DNA of 64,000 nt, from NCBI RefSeq assembly GCF_017813365.1, contig NZ_JAGIZA010000008.1:167143-231142 (forward strand). Reading direction: 5' to 3'. The stretch is from Roseomonas indoligenes. Its GTDB lineage: Bacteria > Pseudomonadota > Alphaproteobacteria > Acetobacterales > Acetobacteraceae. Numbering within the stretch: position 1 is the stretch's first letter; each line of letters starts with the position of its first letter. Shown here one piece after another: positions 24,662 through 34,892 of this stretch. Both the position numbers and the translations under genes were made by a program. The notes beneath the pieces are model-generated. The model searched no databases, was not told the DNA's origin, and worked only from the letters and a program-made list of their open reading frames with translations.

Positions 24662-27063
24662 CCGACGTGACCGGACGCAGGCGCGGCCCCCGGGCCCGCA
24701 TGCCGGGCAACGGGGTATCGCGCCGCGCGCGGCTGCTGGGCGGCGTGGCCCTGGCCACGATGCTTGCCACCCCGGCCATGGTGCCCGAGCCCGCCCTGGC
24801 ACAGGGCGGGCCCATGAACGTGCGGCCGGACCAGCTGGGCGAGGGGGTGGTCACGCCAGGCGGCCCCTCGCTGCGCGGTTCCCCGGCCGCGCCCGCCGCC
24901 CCGCCCACCACGGCCGGCCTGCTGCGCGGCGGGGTGGCGCCCGTGGACCGCAACGCGCCCGTGACCTTCACGGCCGACGAGGTGGAATACGACCAGAACG
25001 AGAACCGCGTGACCGCCAAGGGCCATGTTGAGGCCTGGCAGAACGAGCGCATCCTGCGCGCGGACCGCTTCACCTACGACCGCGACACCGGCGTCTCCAC
25101 CGCCGAGGGCAACGTGCAGCTGCTGGAGGCGGATGGGCAGGTGCTCTTCGCCGAGCGGGCGGAGCTGCAGGGCGGGATGCGGGACGCGATCGTGGAGGGG
25201 CTGCGCGGGCTGCTGGCGCAGAACGGGCGGCTGGCGGCCAATGGCGCCCGCCGCCGCACGCTGGAGAACGGGGCGGTGGTCATGGACCTCTCCCGCGTCG
25301 TCTACTCCTCCTGCGACCTCTGCCAGGACGACCCGCTGGCGCCGCCGATCTGGCAGCTCCGCTCCCGCCTCGCGACGCAGGACGGGGAGGCGCGGCGCAT
25401 CCGCTTCCGCGACGCGACCGTGGACTTCAGCGGCGTGCCGGCCTTCTACACGCCCTACATGTCCATGCCGGACCCCTCCACGCCGCGCTCCTCGGGCTTC
25501 CTCTCGCCCTCCTTCGGGCAGACGAACTACCTCGGCGGCTTTCTGGAGACGCCCTATTACTGGGCGATCGACGATTCCAGCGACCTGACCTTCACCCCCG
25601 TGGTGACCACGAACACCGCGCCCTTCGCCCGCGGCGTGTACCGCCAGCGCTTCAACTTCGGCGAGGTGAACATCGCCGCCTCCGCCGCCTATCTCGAGGA
25701 GCGTGACAAGAGCCAGGAGAAGGGCCTCGGCGGCAGCATCTTCTCCCGCGGCAGCTTCACGATCGACGAGAACTGGACCGCGGGCTTCAGCATCAACCGG
25801 GCCTCCAGCCAGACCTACCTGCGTTCCTTCCGGCTGCCGTCCCCGGCGATCCTGGCGAGCACCGCCTATGCGGAGGGGTACTGGGGCTACAACCGCTACG
25901 CCCGGATCAATGCCCTGGCCTTCCAGGGCCTGCGCGAGACGGACGACGTGGGGCGCACGCCCTTCGTGCTGCCGAACCTGTACTACGAGCACGTGTTCGA
26001 GCGGGACCAGCTGGGCGGCACCTTCGCTGCCGATGCCACGGCTTTCTCCATCTATCGCAGCCAGGGCACGCAGACCCGCCGGGCCGGGTCGCGGCTGCGC
26101 TACGAGCTGCCGCGCACCGACAGCTTCGGGTCCCAGTGGACCTTCCGCATGCAGGCGGACGGGCTGGGCTACAACGCCGACAAGCTGGACGAGGCGCCGA
26201 ACTTCAGCACCGTCAGCAGCGTGACGACGGCGACCGGCAACGTGCGCGCGGCGCTGGACTGGCGCCTGCCGCTGGTGCGCTCCGCCGGCAGCCTCGGTCG
26301 CCAGCTGATCGAGCCGCGGGTGCAGCTGGTGACGGGGCCGAGCACCGGGCGCCAGACCAGGATCCCGAACGAGGACAGCCTGGACTTCGAGTTCACGGAC
26401 GCGAACCTCTTTGCCCTCAACCGCTTCAACGGGCGGGACCGGCAGGAGGGTGGGACGCGGGTGGACGCGGCGCTGCGCGGCGCCTGGTTCTTCCCCAATG
26501 GCGGCTCGGTGGAAGGGATCGGCGGGCGGTCCTTCCGCGCCTCGGAGGAGGCGGTGTTCACCGAGAATTCCGGGCTGGAGAAGCGGGCCTCGGACTGGGT
26601 GGGGCGGGTCACGGTCTCCCCCACCTCCTGGTTCGACGTGACCGCGCGCGGGCGCTTCGACGGCGAGACGGGCGACCGGCGGCTGATCGATACCTCGGCC
26701 GCCTTCGGGCTGGAGCCGATCGGGCTGGCGGGCACGCGGGTGACCACGGGCTACGTGTACCACATCCCCAACCCCCTGCAGACGCCCGTGCGCTACACGC
26801 GCGAGGTCTATGCCGGGGCGACCACCCGGATCGGGAAGTACTGGCGCGCCGCCGTCTTCGGCCGCTACGACCTGGAGCTGGAGCGCGGCGTCTCCTACGG
26901 CACCAGCGCGGCCTATGAGGACGAGTGCCTTGTCCTGGAAGGGCGGTTCTTCCGCTCCCTGGCGGAGAACGCGGCCACAGGCACCACCTATCCCGGCGCC
27001 ACGACCTTGATCTTCCGCATCGCGCTGAAGACGGTGGGCGACTTCTCCGCCCGCGCGCTCTGA
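24658..27063 (+). CDS. lptD: LPS-assembly protein LptD
   Basis: Outer-membrane beta-barrel that inserts LPS in the outer leaflet together with LptE, 801 residues. After a signal peptide (about 1-48, ending LAQ) there is an OstA/LptA-type periplasmic domain beginning VTFTADEVEYDQNENRVTAK, then SSCDLCQDD and the barrel. Cysteines remain at Cys-x-x-Cys (about residues 218-221) and in DECLVLEGRF near the end, the positions used for the LptD disulfides. The C-terminal sequence FRIALKTVGDFS is followed by Ala-Leu, without the usual final Phe. Start is ATG 24658, overlapping lptG. Confidence 0.92.
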   Translation: MTDVTGRRRGPRARMPGNGVSRRARLLGGVALATMLATPAMVPEPALAQGGPMNVRPDQLGEGVVTPGGPSLRGSPAAPAAPPTTAGLLRGGVAPVDRNAPVTFTADEVEYDQNENRVTAKGHVEAWQNERILRADRFTYDRDTGVSTAEGNVQLLEADGQVLFAERAELQGGMRDAIVEGLRGLLAQNGRLAANGARRRTLENGAVVMDLSRVVYSSCDLCQDDPLAPPIWQLRSRLATQDGEARRIRFRDATVDFSGVPAFYTPYMSMPDPSTPRSSGFLSPSFGQTNYLGGFLETPYYWAIDDSSDLTFTPVVTTNTAPFARGVYRQRFNFGEVNIAASAAYLEERDKSQEKGLGGSIFSRGSFTIDENWTAGFSINRASSQTYLRSFRLPSPAILASTAYAEGYWGYNRYARINALAFQGLRETDDVGRTPFVLPNLYYEHVFERDQLGGTFAADATAFSIYRSQGTQTRRAGSRLRYELPRTDSFGSQWTFRMQADGLGYNADKLDEAPNFSTVSSVTTATGNVRAALDWRLPLVRSAGSLGRQLIEPRVQLVTGPSTGRQTRIPNEDSLDFEFTDANLFALNRFNGRDRQEGGTRVDAALRGAWFFPNGGSVEGIGGRSFRASEEAVFTENSGLEKRASDWVGRVTVSPTSWFDVTARGRFDGETGDRRLIDTSAAFGLEPIGLAGTRVTTGYVYHIPNPLQTPVRYTREVYAGATTRIGKYWRAAVFGRYDLELERGVSYGTSAAYEDECLVLEGRFFRSLAENAATGTTYPGATTLIFRIALKTVGDFSARAL

Positions 27064-27090
27064 GGCTTCGGTCCGGGCTGGCGGTCCCTC

Positions 27091-27126
27091 CCGCGGAGAG
27101 GAAGAAGGAAATCTTCCTCTCCGCGG
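27091..27126. terminator. Perfect 15-bp hairpin between lptD and surA
   Basis: CCGCGGAGAGGAAGA and its exact complement enclose a 6-nt loop (AGGAAA), 28 bp after the lptD stop and about 100 bp before surA. No T-run follows. It may partly terminate lptFGD transcripts or mark a processing point. The left arm and loop are purine-rich and contain ribosome-site-like sequence that would be sequestered. Confidence 0.55.
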
Positions 27127-27228
27127 ACCCTGCATCGCGGGCGCCAGCGGCCTGCTGAAACGAAATGCGACGCCTTGCGGCCACCGGATCGCTTCAATCC
27201 CTGCGCCGCATGGTCTAGGAACCCTGCC

Positions 27229-28578
27229 ATGCGACGCCTTTCCCGTTTCCGTCCGGCCTTTCCCGGCCTCGCCATGGCCTTGCCCGCCCTGCTTCTTGCG
27301 GGTGGCGCGGCCTTGGCCCAGCCCTCCGCCCGGCAGCCCGCGCCGCGTCCCGGGGGCGCCGAGGCGCAGGCTCCCGCAACCGGGGAGACCAACCGGATCG
27401 TCGCCGTGGTGAACGGCGACGTGGTGACGGAGACGGAGGTTCGCTCCCGCGCCCGGCTCTTCGCGCTGAATGTGGGGCTGCAGCCCGCGCCGGACCTGAC
27501 GGCCCGGATCCGGCCGCAGATCCTGCGCCAGATCATCGAGGAGCGGCTGCGGCTGCAGGATATCCGCCGCCGCCGCATCCCCGTGGGCGACGACGAGGTG
27601 GCCCAGGCGATCGGCGACATTGAGAAGCGCAACAGCCTGCCGCCGGGGGGGCTGCGCGCCCAGCTTCGCGCCGCCGGAATCGAGCCGCGCGTGCTCTACG
27701 ATCAGCTCCGTTCCCAGCTGGGCTGGGGGCGGCTGATTCGCGGCATGATGGGCCCGGACGCGGAGCCCTCGCCGGAGGCGGTGCAGGAGGCGGTGGCGGC
27801 CCATGCGGCGCGGGTGGGGCAGCCGGAGTTCCTGGTTTCCGAGATCTTCGTGCCGGTTGAGAACCCCGCCTCCGCCGCGGAGACGAAGCGCTTCGTGGAC
27901 GACGTGATCACCCGGCTGCGCCAGGGCCTGCCCTTCGCGCTGGCCGCCACCCAGTTCAGCCAGAGCCAGACGGCGCTGCAGGGCGGCGACCTCGGCTGGA
28001 TCAGCACGGGCCAGCTGGACCCGGAGGTGGCCACGGTGGTGCAGCGCATGCCGCCCGGCGCCGTCTCCAACGCTGTGGAGGTGCCGGGGGGCTATCAGAT
28101 CGTCCAACTCCGCGGGAAGCGCGAGACGGGGCGCGAGAACGCCACGATGGTGACGCTGCGCCAGGCCTTCCTGCCCTTCTCCACGCCGCTGGACCCGCAG
28201 AACCCGACGGAGCAGCAGCGGGCCACGCTGGCGCGCGCCCAGGCGGTGAAGGGCGGCTGCGACGCGGTGGAGGCGGCGAACCGCGCCGCCGGCAACGTGC
28301 GCCCGGCCGATCCGGGTGGCGAGGTTCGGCTGGAGACGCTGGGGCCGCCGCAACTGCGGCAGCTGGTGGCCGGGCTGACCCCGGGGCGGGCGAGCCAGCC
28401 CATCGTGACGCCGGACGGAATCCTCGTGGTCGCTGTCTGCTCCAAGGAGACGCGTAACCTCGCCAGCTTCACGCCCGAGATGGCGAAGCAGCAGATCATG
28501 CGTGACCGGGCAGAGAATCTTTCGCGCCAGCAGAGCCGCGACCTGCGGCGCCGCGCGACGATCGAGATGCGCGGCTGA
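27229..28578 (+). CDS. surA: Peptidyl-prolyl isomerase / chaperone SurA
   Basis: Periplasmic chaperone for outer-membrane proteins, LptD among its clients in other species, 449 residues. A signal peptide covers about 1-32 (ending ALAQ). The N-terminal SurA domain begins [17 protein letters not shown], and one parvulin domain is clear at about 200-300 ([29 protein letters not shown]). A second parvulin repeat is not convincing. ATG 27229 has AGGA eight bases upstream; the in-frame start at 27175 would put 18 extra residues before the signal. It is followed eight bases later by rsmA. Confidence 0.9.
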   Translation: MRRLSRFRPAFPGLAMALPALLLAGGAALAQPSARQPAPRPGGAEAQAPATGETNRIVAVVNGDVVTETEVRSRARLFALNVGLQPAPDLTARIRPQILRQIIEERLRLQDIRRRRIPVGDDEVAQAIGDIEKRNSLPPGGLRAQLRAAGIEPRVLYDQLRSQLGWGRLIRGMMGPDAEPSPEAVQEAVAAHAARVGQPEFLVSEIFVPVENPASAAETKRFVDDVITRLRQGLPFALAATQFSQSQTALQGGDLGWISTGQLDPEVATVVQRMPPGAVSNAVEVPGGYQIVQLRGKRETGRENATMVTLRQAFLPFSTPLDPQNPTEQQRATLARAQAVKGGCDAVEAANRAAGNVRPADPGGEVRLETLGPPQLRQLVAGLTPGRASQPIVTPDGILVVAVCSKETRNLASFTPEMAKQQIMRDRAENLSRQQSRDLRRRATIEMRG

Positions 28579-28586
28579 TCCGGAGC

Positions 28587-29435
28587 GTGGAGCCGGCCGC
28601 GCTTCCCAGCCTTTCCGAGACCGTCCACCGGCACGGGCTGGCCGCGCGCAAGGCGCTGGGCCAGCACTTCCTGCTGGATGAGACGCTGTGCGGCCGGATC
28701 GCGCGGCTGGCCGGCGACCTGACCGGCCGGCAGGTGCTGGAGGTGGGGCCGGGGCCGGGCGGGCTGACGCGGGCCCTGCTGGCGAACGGGGCCGACCACG
28801 TCCACGCGGTGGAGCTGGATTCCCGCGCCATCGCGGCGCTGGCGGAACTGGCCGAGGCCTATCCCGGCCGGCTGACCGTGACCGAGGCCGATGCGCTGAC
28901 GGTGGACCCGGTGGCGATGATGCCGGCGCCCCGGCGGATCGTGGCGAACCTGCCCTACAATGTCGGCTCGCCCCTGCTGATCGGGTGGCTGGCCCGGGCG
29001 GGCGAGTTCGAGAGCATGACGCTCATGTTCCAGCAGGAGGTGGCGGAGCGGATCGTGGCCGCGCCCGACACCTCGGAATACGGGCGGCTGGCGGTGGCGG
29101 CCCAGTGGCGCTGCGAGGCGCAGATGGTGCTGCGCCTTCCGCCCGGCGCCTTCAGCCCGCCGCCGAAGATCTGGTCCGCCGTGGTGCACCTGGTGCCCCG
29201 CGCCGTGCAGCCGCCGGCCGATCTGGCGCGGGCGATGGAGCGGGTGACAGCGGCGGCCTTCGGGCAGCGGCGTAAGATGCTGCGGGGATCGCTGAAATCC
29301 CTGGGGGATGCGGAGGCACTGCTCGGGGGCGCGGGCATCGAGCCGACGCGGCGGGCGGAGACGCTTTCGGTCGCGGAGTTCGAACTGCTGGCGCGGGGGC
29401 TTCTGGCGCGGGATGGAGGCGGGGCTTCGGCCTGA
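28587..29435 (+). CDS. rsmA: 16S rRNA dimethyladenosine transferase RsmA/KsgA
   Basis: Dimethylates two adjacent adenosines in the terminal helix of 16S rRNA, 282 residues from GTG 28587. Motifs: [11 protein letters not shown] at the N terminus, SAM site [14 protein letters not shown], acidic VELDSRAI, catalytic NLPYNVGSP and the C-terminal [15 protein letters not shown]. In many Proteobacteria pdxA stands between surA and rsmA; here they are only eight bases apart. It ends nine bases from a gene on the opposite strand. Confidence 0.93.
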   Translation: MEPAALPSLSETVHRHGLAARKALGQHFLLDETLCGRIARLAGDLTGRQVLEVGPGPGGLTRALLANGADHVHAVELDSRAIAALAELAEAYPGRLTVTEADALTVDPVAMMPAPRRIVANLPYNVGSPLLIGWLARAGEFESMTLMFQQEVAERIVAAPDTSEYGRLAVAAQWRCEAQMVLRLPPGAFSPPPKIWSAVVHLVPRAVQPPADLARAMERVTAAAFGQRRKMLRGSLKSLGDAEALLGGAGIEPTRRAETLSVAEFELLARGLLARDGGGASA

Positions 29436-29444
29436 TCCTCGGCC

Positions 29445-29855
29445 TCAACGCGGTTTCATGGCGCGTTCCGCCATGCCCGCCACCGCCTCGAAGGTCAGGC
29501 GGTTGAGGGTGCTGCTGAGGCGGATGGCGTCCGGGCTGGCCGCGATCTCTGCGCGGATGGAGCCGTCGGCAAGGGCGCGGCGCAGGGCGTCCGGGGGCAG
29601 GCCCTCGGCGAGGGCGAGGGCCATGGCCTCGCGGTAGGCGGGTTCTGCTGTGGTGAGATCGGCGTCGATGGCGGCCTGGACCTCGGCGGACCCGGGGACA
29701 TTGCCGCCCGCCGCGGCGCCGAGGGCGAGGCGGCGCAGGTCGGGCAGGGTGGCGCGGTAACGGACGACGTAGTCGCGGGCCAAGTCCAGCTCGGCCGGCC
29801 CGGCGGCCGTCAAGGGAAGGGTGGCGAGAAGGAGGGCAAGGCGGCGTCGGCGCAT
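29445..29855 (-). CDS. Small secreted helical protein
   Basis: No family is certain. The 136-residue product has a signal peptide (RRRRLALLLATLPLTAAG, cleavage at about residue 19-21) and then an all-helical, alanine-rich mature part with no cysteines. The last 40 residues (IRLSSTLNRLTFEAVAGMAE) remind me of DUF2059-type periplasmic proteins, but I would not assign it. Start ATG 29855 is chosen because it begins the signal; the upstream extension is frame shadow of glpD. It lies 32 bp downstream of glpD on the same strand and could be the last gene of that operon. Confidence 0.6.
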   Translation of the reverse strand: MRRRRLALLLATLPLTAAGPAELDLARDYVVRYRATLPDLRRLALGAAAGGNVPGSAEVQAAIDADLTTAEPAYREAMALALAEGLPPDALRRALADGSIRAEIAASPDAIRLSSTLNRLTFEAVAGMAERAMKPR

Positions 29856-29887
29856 CGGGGGGTGATGCGCGACGCCGCCGGGATTGG

Positions 29888-31390
29888 CTAGGCCGCGGGG
29901 ATCAGGCCCCCGAAGCGGGCGGCGAAGGCCTCGCGCTCGGCGGGGGTCATGTGGAGGCCGCGCTTGGTGCGGCGCCACAGCACGTCGTCCGGCTGCGTCA
30001 CCCATTCGCGGTCGCGCATCCATTCCAGCTCGCGGGCGGTGATGCCGCCGCCGAGGTCGCCGCCCATGGCCTCGATGGAGGTGGCGCCGTCGATCACGCG
30101 CTCCAGCATGCCGCCATGGGTGCGGATCAGGCGGTCCAGCAGGGGGCGGGGCAGCCAGGGATGGGCACGAGCCATGCTCTCGGTGAAGGCTGCGCGGGTC
30201 AGGCCGCCGAGGTCGCCGCCGGGCAGGCTGGCCCGGCCGGTCCAGGAGGGGGCAGTCTTCCCCAGGGCGCGGCCGATCTGCTCCACCGCGTCCTCGGCCA
30301 GCTTGCGGTAGGTGGTGATCTTGCCGCCGAGGACGGAGAGGAGGGGGGCGCCTTCCCTGTCCATCTGCAGCGTGTAGTCCCGCGTGACGGCGGAGGGGTT
30401 GTCCGAGCCATCGTCGTGCAGGGGGCGCACGCCGGAATAGGTCCAGGCGATATCGTCCGGCGTGACGGGGGTGCGGAACTGGCGGGAGACGGCCTTGCAG
30501 AGATAGGCCGCTTCCTCCGGCGTGCAGTGGGGACGGCCCTGCTTCGGATCGTGCGGCACGTCGGTGGTGCCGATGAGGGAGTAGCGCTCCTCATAGGGGA
30601 TGACGAAGATGACGCGGCGGTCGTCGTTCTGCAGGATATAGGCCTGCGGCCCCTGGTAGAGGGCGGGCACCACGATGTGGCTGCCGCGGACGAGGCGGAC
30701 GCGACCGCGAAGCACGGTGCCTGTCTCCTCCTGGGTCGGCATCACCCAGGGGCCGGCGGCGTTGGCGATGGCGCGGGCACGCACGACCCGCTCCGTGCCG
30801 TCCGGGCCGCGCAGGGTGCAGGTCCAGGCCTCCGGGGTGCGGCTGGCGCGGAGGAATTCGGTGCGGGGCAGCACGGTGGCGCCCCGGTCGGCGGCGTCCC
30901 GGGCATTGAGGAGCACCAGGCGGCTGTCCTCCACCCAGCAATCGGAATAGGCGAAGCCGCGGGAGAACTCGGGCTGCTTCAGCGGCTCGCCCTGGGGCAG
31001 GGCGTCGAGGTTCAGCGCCTCGCTGCCGGGCAGGGACTTCCGGCTGGCCAGGTGGTCATAGAGGAAGAGGCCGGCCCGGATCATCCAACGCGGGCGCATC
31101 TCCGCCCGGTGGGGCAGGACGAAGCGCATGGGCCAGATAATGTGGGGCGCGATGCCCATCAGCACCTCGCGCTCCGCCAGGGCCTCTCGCACCAGGCGGA
31201 ACTCGTAGGTCTCCAGGTAGCGGATGCCGCCGTGGATGAGCTTGGAGGAGGAGGAGGAGGTGGCCTCCGCGATGTCGTTCTTCTCCACCAGCATCACGGA
31301 AAGGCCGCGGCCCACGGCATCGCGCGCGATGCCGCAGCCGTTCACGCCGCCGCCGATGACGAGGAGGTCGATGTTGTCGGGCGTATCCAT
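29888..31390 (-). CDS. glpD: Aerobic glycerol-3-phosphate dehydrogenase GlpD
   Basis: FAD enzyme that oxidises sn-glycerol 3-phosphate to dihydroxyacetone phosphate and feeds electrons to quinone at the inner membrane, 500 residues. The N-terminal dinucleotide site is DLLVIGGGVNGCGIARDAVG, followed by the family signature SSSSSKLIHGGIRYLE. Further matches are WVEDSRLVLLNARDA, the central GTTDVPHD and YSGVRPL, and the C-terminal domain with GGKITTYRKLAE. The start overlaps the stop of the upstream permease gene by one base (TGATG), so it belongs to the PhnCDE operon. That suggests the imported compound is converted to, or contains, glycerol 3-phosphate (inference). Confidence 0.94.
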   Translation of the reverse strand: MDTPDNIDLLVIGGGVNGCGIARDAVGRGLSVMLVEKNDIAEATSSSSSKLIHGGIRYLETYEFRLVREALAEREVLMGIAPHIIWPMRFVLPHRAEMRPRWMIRAGLFLYDHLASRKSLPGSEALNLDALPQGEPLKQPEFSRGFAYSDCWVEDSRLVLLNARDAADRGATVLPRTEFLRASRTPEAWTCTLRGPDGTERVVRARAIANAAGPWVMPTQEETGTVLRGRVRLVRGSHIVVPALYQGPQAYILQNDDRRVIFVIPYEERYSLIGTTDVPHDPKQGRPHCTPEEAAYLCKAVSRQFRTPVTPDDIAWTYSGVRPLHDDGSDNPSAVTRDYTLQMDREGAPLLSVLGGKITTYRKLAEDAVEQIGRALGKTAPSWTGRASLPGGDLGGLTRAAFTESMARAHPWLPRPLLDRLIRTHGGMLERVIDGATSIEAMGGDLGGGITARELEWMRDREWVTQPDDVLWRRTKRGLHMTPAEREAFAARFGGLIPAA

Positions 31391-32211
31391 CAGAGCAGCC
31401 TTGTGCGGATGCGGGTCACGACGACTTCCGCGACCAGCACGACGGCCAGGATGGCGAGGAGGACCGTCGCCACCTGGTCCCATTGGAAGAAGTTGATCGC
31501 GTCCTCCAGCACCACGCCGATGCCGCCGGCACCGACGAGGCCCAGGACGGCGGATTCACGGACGTTGATGTCCCAGCGGAAGAGGGCGACGCCCCAGAAG
31601 GCCGGACGGATCTGCGGCCAGACAGCCTTCAGCATCTCCGTCCCCCAGGGGGCACCGGCGGCGCGCAGCGCCTCCCGCGGGCCGGGGTTCATCTCCTCCA
31701 GCGCTTCCGCCAGCAGCTTGCCGACGAAGCCGATGGAGCGGAAGGCGATGGCGAAGACGCCGGCCGCGGGACCCGGGCCGAAGACGGCGACGAAGATCAG
31801 CGCCCAGACGAGGGAGTTCACGGAGCGGGAGGCGACCAGCAGCACCTGGGCCAGGAAGTTCAGCGCCTTGATCCGGCAGATGTTCCGCGCGCCCATCAGC
31901 GCCAGCGGGATGGCCAGGACAAAGCCGAACACCGTGCCGAGGGAGGCGATGTGCAGCGTCTCCATCAGGGCGGCGTGCACGGTCTTCGGATAGGCGGCGA
32001 GGTCGGGCGGCCACATCCGTACCAGCAGGTCCGCCATCTGCTCCGGCGCGTCGGCCAGGAACTCCGGGATGATCTCGATCGTCTGCACCGCCCAGACCAC
32101 GGCGGCGACGACGACGAGGAAGGCCAGCCAGCGGACCAGGCGCTCGGCGGGGGTGTGGCGGATCCATTCGCGCCGGAGCGGCGCGACGGGATCGTAGGTC
32201 GTCGTGCTCAT
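31390..32211 (-). CDS. phnE: PhnE-type ABC transporter permease (second)
   Basis: Inner-membrane permease of 273 residues for a phosphonate-type ABC importer. The binding-protein-dependent transport domain is clear: ALMETLHIASLGTVFGFVLA at the start, EALRAAGAPWGTEML (EAA-type loop that contacts the ATPase), and the PhnE pattern NVRESAVLGLVGAGGIG. About six membrane segments. It follows the other permease by 25 bp; importers of this family often encode two PhnE subunits that form a heterodimer. It overlaps glpD downstream. Confidence 0.9.
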   Translation of the reverse strand: MSTTTYDPVAPLRREWIRHTPAERLVRWLAFLVVVAAVVWAVQTIEIIPEFLADAPEQMADLLVRMWPPDLAAYPKTVHAALMETLHIASLGTVFGFVLAIPLALMGARNICRIKALNFLAQVLLVASRSVNSLVWALIFVAVFGPGPAAGVFAIAFRSIGFVGKLLAEALEEMNPGPREALRAAGAPWGTEMLKAVWPQIRPAFWGVALFRWDINVRESAVLGLVGAGGIGVVLEDAINFFQWDQVATVLLAILAVVLVAEVVVTRIRTRLL

Positions 32212-32236
32212 CGCCTCGTCGCTCCTCTGGCGGCGC

Positions 32237-33031
32237 TCATCGCATCGCTCCCCGGATGCGGCCGGAAATCAGCTCGGCCAGGAGGATGAGGCCGATGATG
32301 GCGATCAGGATCGCGGAGACGAAATCGTAGTCGAAGCGCTTGAAGGCGGCGAAGAGCGTGCCGCCGATGCCGCCCGCGCCGACGATGCCCACCAGCGTCG
32401 AGTTCCGCAGGTTGCTGTCCAGCTGGTAGAGGCTGAAGCCGACGAAGCGGGAGGCCACTTGCGGCAGCACCGCGTAGAGCAGCACGGCGAGGGTGCCGGC
32501 GCCGGTGGAGCGCACGGCCTCCACCTGCTTCATGGAGATCTCCTCCACGGCCTCGGCGAAGAGCTTGGAGACGAAGCCGACGGAGGCGACCACCAGCGCG
32601 AAGACCCCCGCCAGCGCGCCGAAGCCGACCGCCTTCACGAAGAGGATGGCCACGATCACGTAATGCAGGCTGCGGCAGACTGCGATGAAGGCGCGGACAG
32701 GGCCGGAGAGCCACCAGGGCGCGATGTTGCGCGCGGCCATGAGGCCGACGGGAAGGGAGAGGACCAGGCCGATGACCGTGGCGAGCACCGCGATCTGGAT
32801 GCTCTCCAGCAGGCCTTCGACCAGCAACTCCCAGCGCTCGAAGTTGGGCGGGAACATGCGGGCGAGGAAGCGCGCGCCCTCGCCCAGCCCGGTAACGAGG
32901 CGGCCGAACCCGAGATCGAGCTGGGAGGCGGCATAGACGAGGTAGACCAGGACCAGCAGGCCAAAGATCCGCATGCCCCAGTCCGGGGCGAAGGCCCGGC
33001 GCGCGGTGGTCCGGAGGGTGGCGTCGCTCAC
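32237..33031 (-). CDS. phnE: PhnE-type ABC transporter permease (first)
   Basis: Permease of 264 residues from GTG 33031, which overlaps the phnC stop (GTGA). It contains [20 protein letters not shown], the ATPase-contact loop with [20 protein letters not shown], and the end signature [20 protein letters not shown]. About five or six membrane segments are visible. With the following permease it should make the channel of a phosphonate- or phosphate-ester importer powered by PhnC and served by PhnD. Confidence 0.9.
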   Translation of the reverse strand: MSDATLRTTARRAFAPDWGMRIFGLLVLVYLVYAASQLDLGFGRLVTGLGEGARFLARMFPPNFERWELLVEGLLESIQIAVLATVIGLVLSLPVGLMAARNIAPWWLSGPVRAFIAVCRSLHYVIVAILFVKAVGFGALAGVFALVVASVGFVSKLFAEAVEEISMKQVEAVRSTGAGTLAVLLYAVLPQVASRFVGFSLYQLDSNLRNSTLVGIVGAGGIGGTLFAAFKRFDYDFVSAILIAIIGLILLAELISGRIRGAMR

Positions 33032-33798
33032 AGCCAGTCCTCGCCGCCGTAGATCTGGCTGAGATGGCTGTCCTGCAGGTCCTCGGGCTTGCCGTCGAAG
33101 ACGATGGCGCCGCCGGACATGCCGACGATGCGGCGGGCGTAGCGCTTGGCGAGGGCCACGTTGTGGATGTTGATGATGACGGGCACGCCCTCCGCCGCCG
33201 CGAGGCGCGTCAGCATCTCCAGCACCTCCACCGAGGTGCGGGGATCGAGGGAGGAGGTGGGCTCGTCCGCCAGCAGCAGGTCGGGGCGCTGCATCAGGGC
33301 GCGGGCGATGCCGACGCGCTGGCGCTGGCCGCCCGAAAGGGCGTCGGCGCGGCGCGTGGCGTGCTCGGGCAGGCCCACGGCGTCCAGCAGCTGGAAGGCG
33401 CGCTCGATGTCCTGCTCCGGGTACTTGCGGAGCCAGGCGCGCCAGAGCGGGACATAGCCCAGGCGGCCGCAGAGCACGTTCTCCATCACGGAGAGGCGTT
33501 CCACGAGGTTGTACTCCTGGAACACCATCCCGATCCGCCGGCGGGCGAGGCGCAGGGCCCGCCCGCTCAGCTTCGCCATGTCCACGTCGCCCCCGACACC
33601 GCCCTTGAGGCGGATCTCGCCCCTGGTGGGTTCGACAAGACGGTTGATGCAGCGGAGGAGGGTGGACTTGCCGGTGCCGGAGGGGCCGATGATGGCCGTG
33701 ATCCCCTCAGCCCCGATAGACAGGTCCAGGCCCCGCAGCACCGGCTTGCCGGCCGTGTACTCCTTGGTGAGTCCGCGGATGTCGAGGGCAGCGCTCAC
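33028..33798 (-). CDS. phnC: Phosphonate-type ABC transporter ATPase
   Basis: ATP-binding subunit of 256 residues. Walker [10 protein letters not shown] at about 36-44, Q-loop [19 protein letters not shown] (typical of PhnC), signature [15 protein letters not shown], Walker [14 protein letters not shown] and the switch His in [13 protein letters not shown]. The start is GTG 33798 because its GTGA overlaps the phnD stop. A longer in-frame reading to 33981 lies in phnD and is a shadow. Confidence 0.92.
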   Translation of the reverse strand: MSAALDIRGLTKEYTAGKPVLRGLDLSIGAEGITAIIGPSGTGKSTLLRCINRLVEPTRGEIRLKGGVGGDVDMAKLSGRALRLARRRIGMVFQEYNLVERLSVMENVLCGRLGYVPLWRAWLRKYPEQDIERAFQLLDAVGLPEHATRRADALSGGQRQRVGIARALMQRPDLLLADEPTSSLDPRTSVEVLEMLTRLAAAEGVPVIINIHNVALAKRYARRIVGMSGGAIVFDGKPEDLQDSHLSQIYGGEDWL

Positions 33799-34892
33799 GG
33801 GCGGGCGCCGCCCTGGGCACCAGGAGCTTGGGGCACATTGTGCACGCCGCCGCTCTGGGTCTGGGTGCGCTGCGCGTTGCGGCGAGCCTCGGCCTCCAGC
33901 TCCTTGCGGCTCTCCTCGTCGAAGGCGGCGCGGGTGTAGGGGGCGTTCACGGCATCGGCCACGGCGCGCACGGGGGCCCACTGCTCCGCGTAGGTGGCGG
34001 GCCAGAAGCGGTCATTGCCGCCCAGCTCCTTCGCCATCGCCTCGGGGAAGCGGTAGCTCATGAAGCATTCGCGGATCTTCGCCTGCAGCTCCGGCCGCAG
34101 GTCGTGCGCGACCGCGAACGAGGAGGTGGGGAAGGGATCGCTCTCCCAGATGACGCGGAAGTTCTCGCCCTTCACCTGGCCGCGGGCGACCATGCGGGAA
34201 TAGACGTCCGACGCCACGGGCGCGGCATCGTAGTCGCCGGCGCTCACGCCCATCACGCTGCGGTCATGCCCGCCGGAATAGACCACGCGGTAGTCCGTGT
34301 CCGGCGTGAGGCCGAGCGCGGGGAAGAAGGCGCGCGGGGCGAGGTTGCCGGAATTGGAGGTGGCGGAGGTATGCGCCACGCGGCGGCCCTTCAGGTCCGC
34401 CATCGTGCGGATGTTGCTGTCGGCGCGCACGAGCATCACCACGCGGTAGCTCTCGAAGCCCTCCGGCCCGCCCTTGATGGCGAAGGGCACGGCGCCCGCC
34501 AGGTTCACGGCGAAGGCGGTGGGACCGGTGGAGAAGCCCGCGATGTGCAGGCGGCCGGAGCGCATGGCCTCCACCTGGGCGGCGTTGCTGGTGACCTGGA
34601 AGTAGACGGTGCGCTTGCCCGTGCAGCGCGTCAGGTGCTCCACGAAGGGGCGGAACTGGTTGGCGTAGAGGGCGGGGTCCTCCACGGGGGTATAGGCGAA
34701 GACGAGGGTGGAGGGGTCGCGCTGGCGCGAGGCCTCCGGCGCATCGGCGACGAGGTCGCGGTTGGTGTCGCAGTAGCCCTCGTCGAGCTGGCCGCGGAAG
34801 CAGCCCTGGGCTGCCGGGGCCTGGGCGGCGCCGGGAAGCGCCGCCAGGGCGATCAGCCCCGCGGGGATCGTGGCCAGAAGCAGGTTTCTCAT
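33795..34892 (-). CDS. phnD: PhnD-type periplasmic binding protein
   Basis: Substrate-binding subunit of 365 residues for the importer. A signal peptide ends near residue 24 (GAAQA). The mature part starts with a Cys-containing segment ([16 protein letters not shown]), then the PhnD fold: [51 protein letters not shown] (anion-binding Ser loop) and [21 protein letters not shown]. It ends with a charged Glu/Arg and Gln-rich tail of about 40 residues. ATG 34892 has GGAGGAGA upstream and overlaps the HAD gene stop (ATGA). Ligands of this family are phosphonates, phosphite or phosphate esters. Confidence 0.9.
   Translation of the reverse strand: MRNLLLATIPAGLIALAALPGAAQAPAAQGCFRGQLDEGYCDTNRDLVADAPEASRQRDPSTLVFAYTPVEDPALYANQFRPFVEHLTRCTGKRTVYFQVTSNAAQVEAMRSGRLHIAGFSTGPTAFAVNLAGAVPFAIKGGPEGFESYRVVMLVRADSNIRTMADLKGRRVAHTSATSNSGNLAPRAFFPALGLTPDTDYRVVYSGGHDRSVMGVSAGDYDAAPVASDVYSRMVARGQVKGENFRVIWESDPFPTSSFAVAHDLRPELQAKIRECFMSYRFPEAMAKELGGNDRFWPATYAEQWAPVRAVADAVNAPYTRAAFDEESRKELEAEARRNAQRTQTQSGGVHNVPQAPGAQGGARP

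Noticed and set aside
24643..28353. Open frame of 1236 codons on the minus strand
   Set aside because: It lies opposite lptG-lptD-surA, has Arg/His/Gly/Ala filler composition and no domain. It is a shadow of GC-rich genes whose third positions are G or C.
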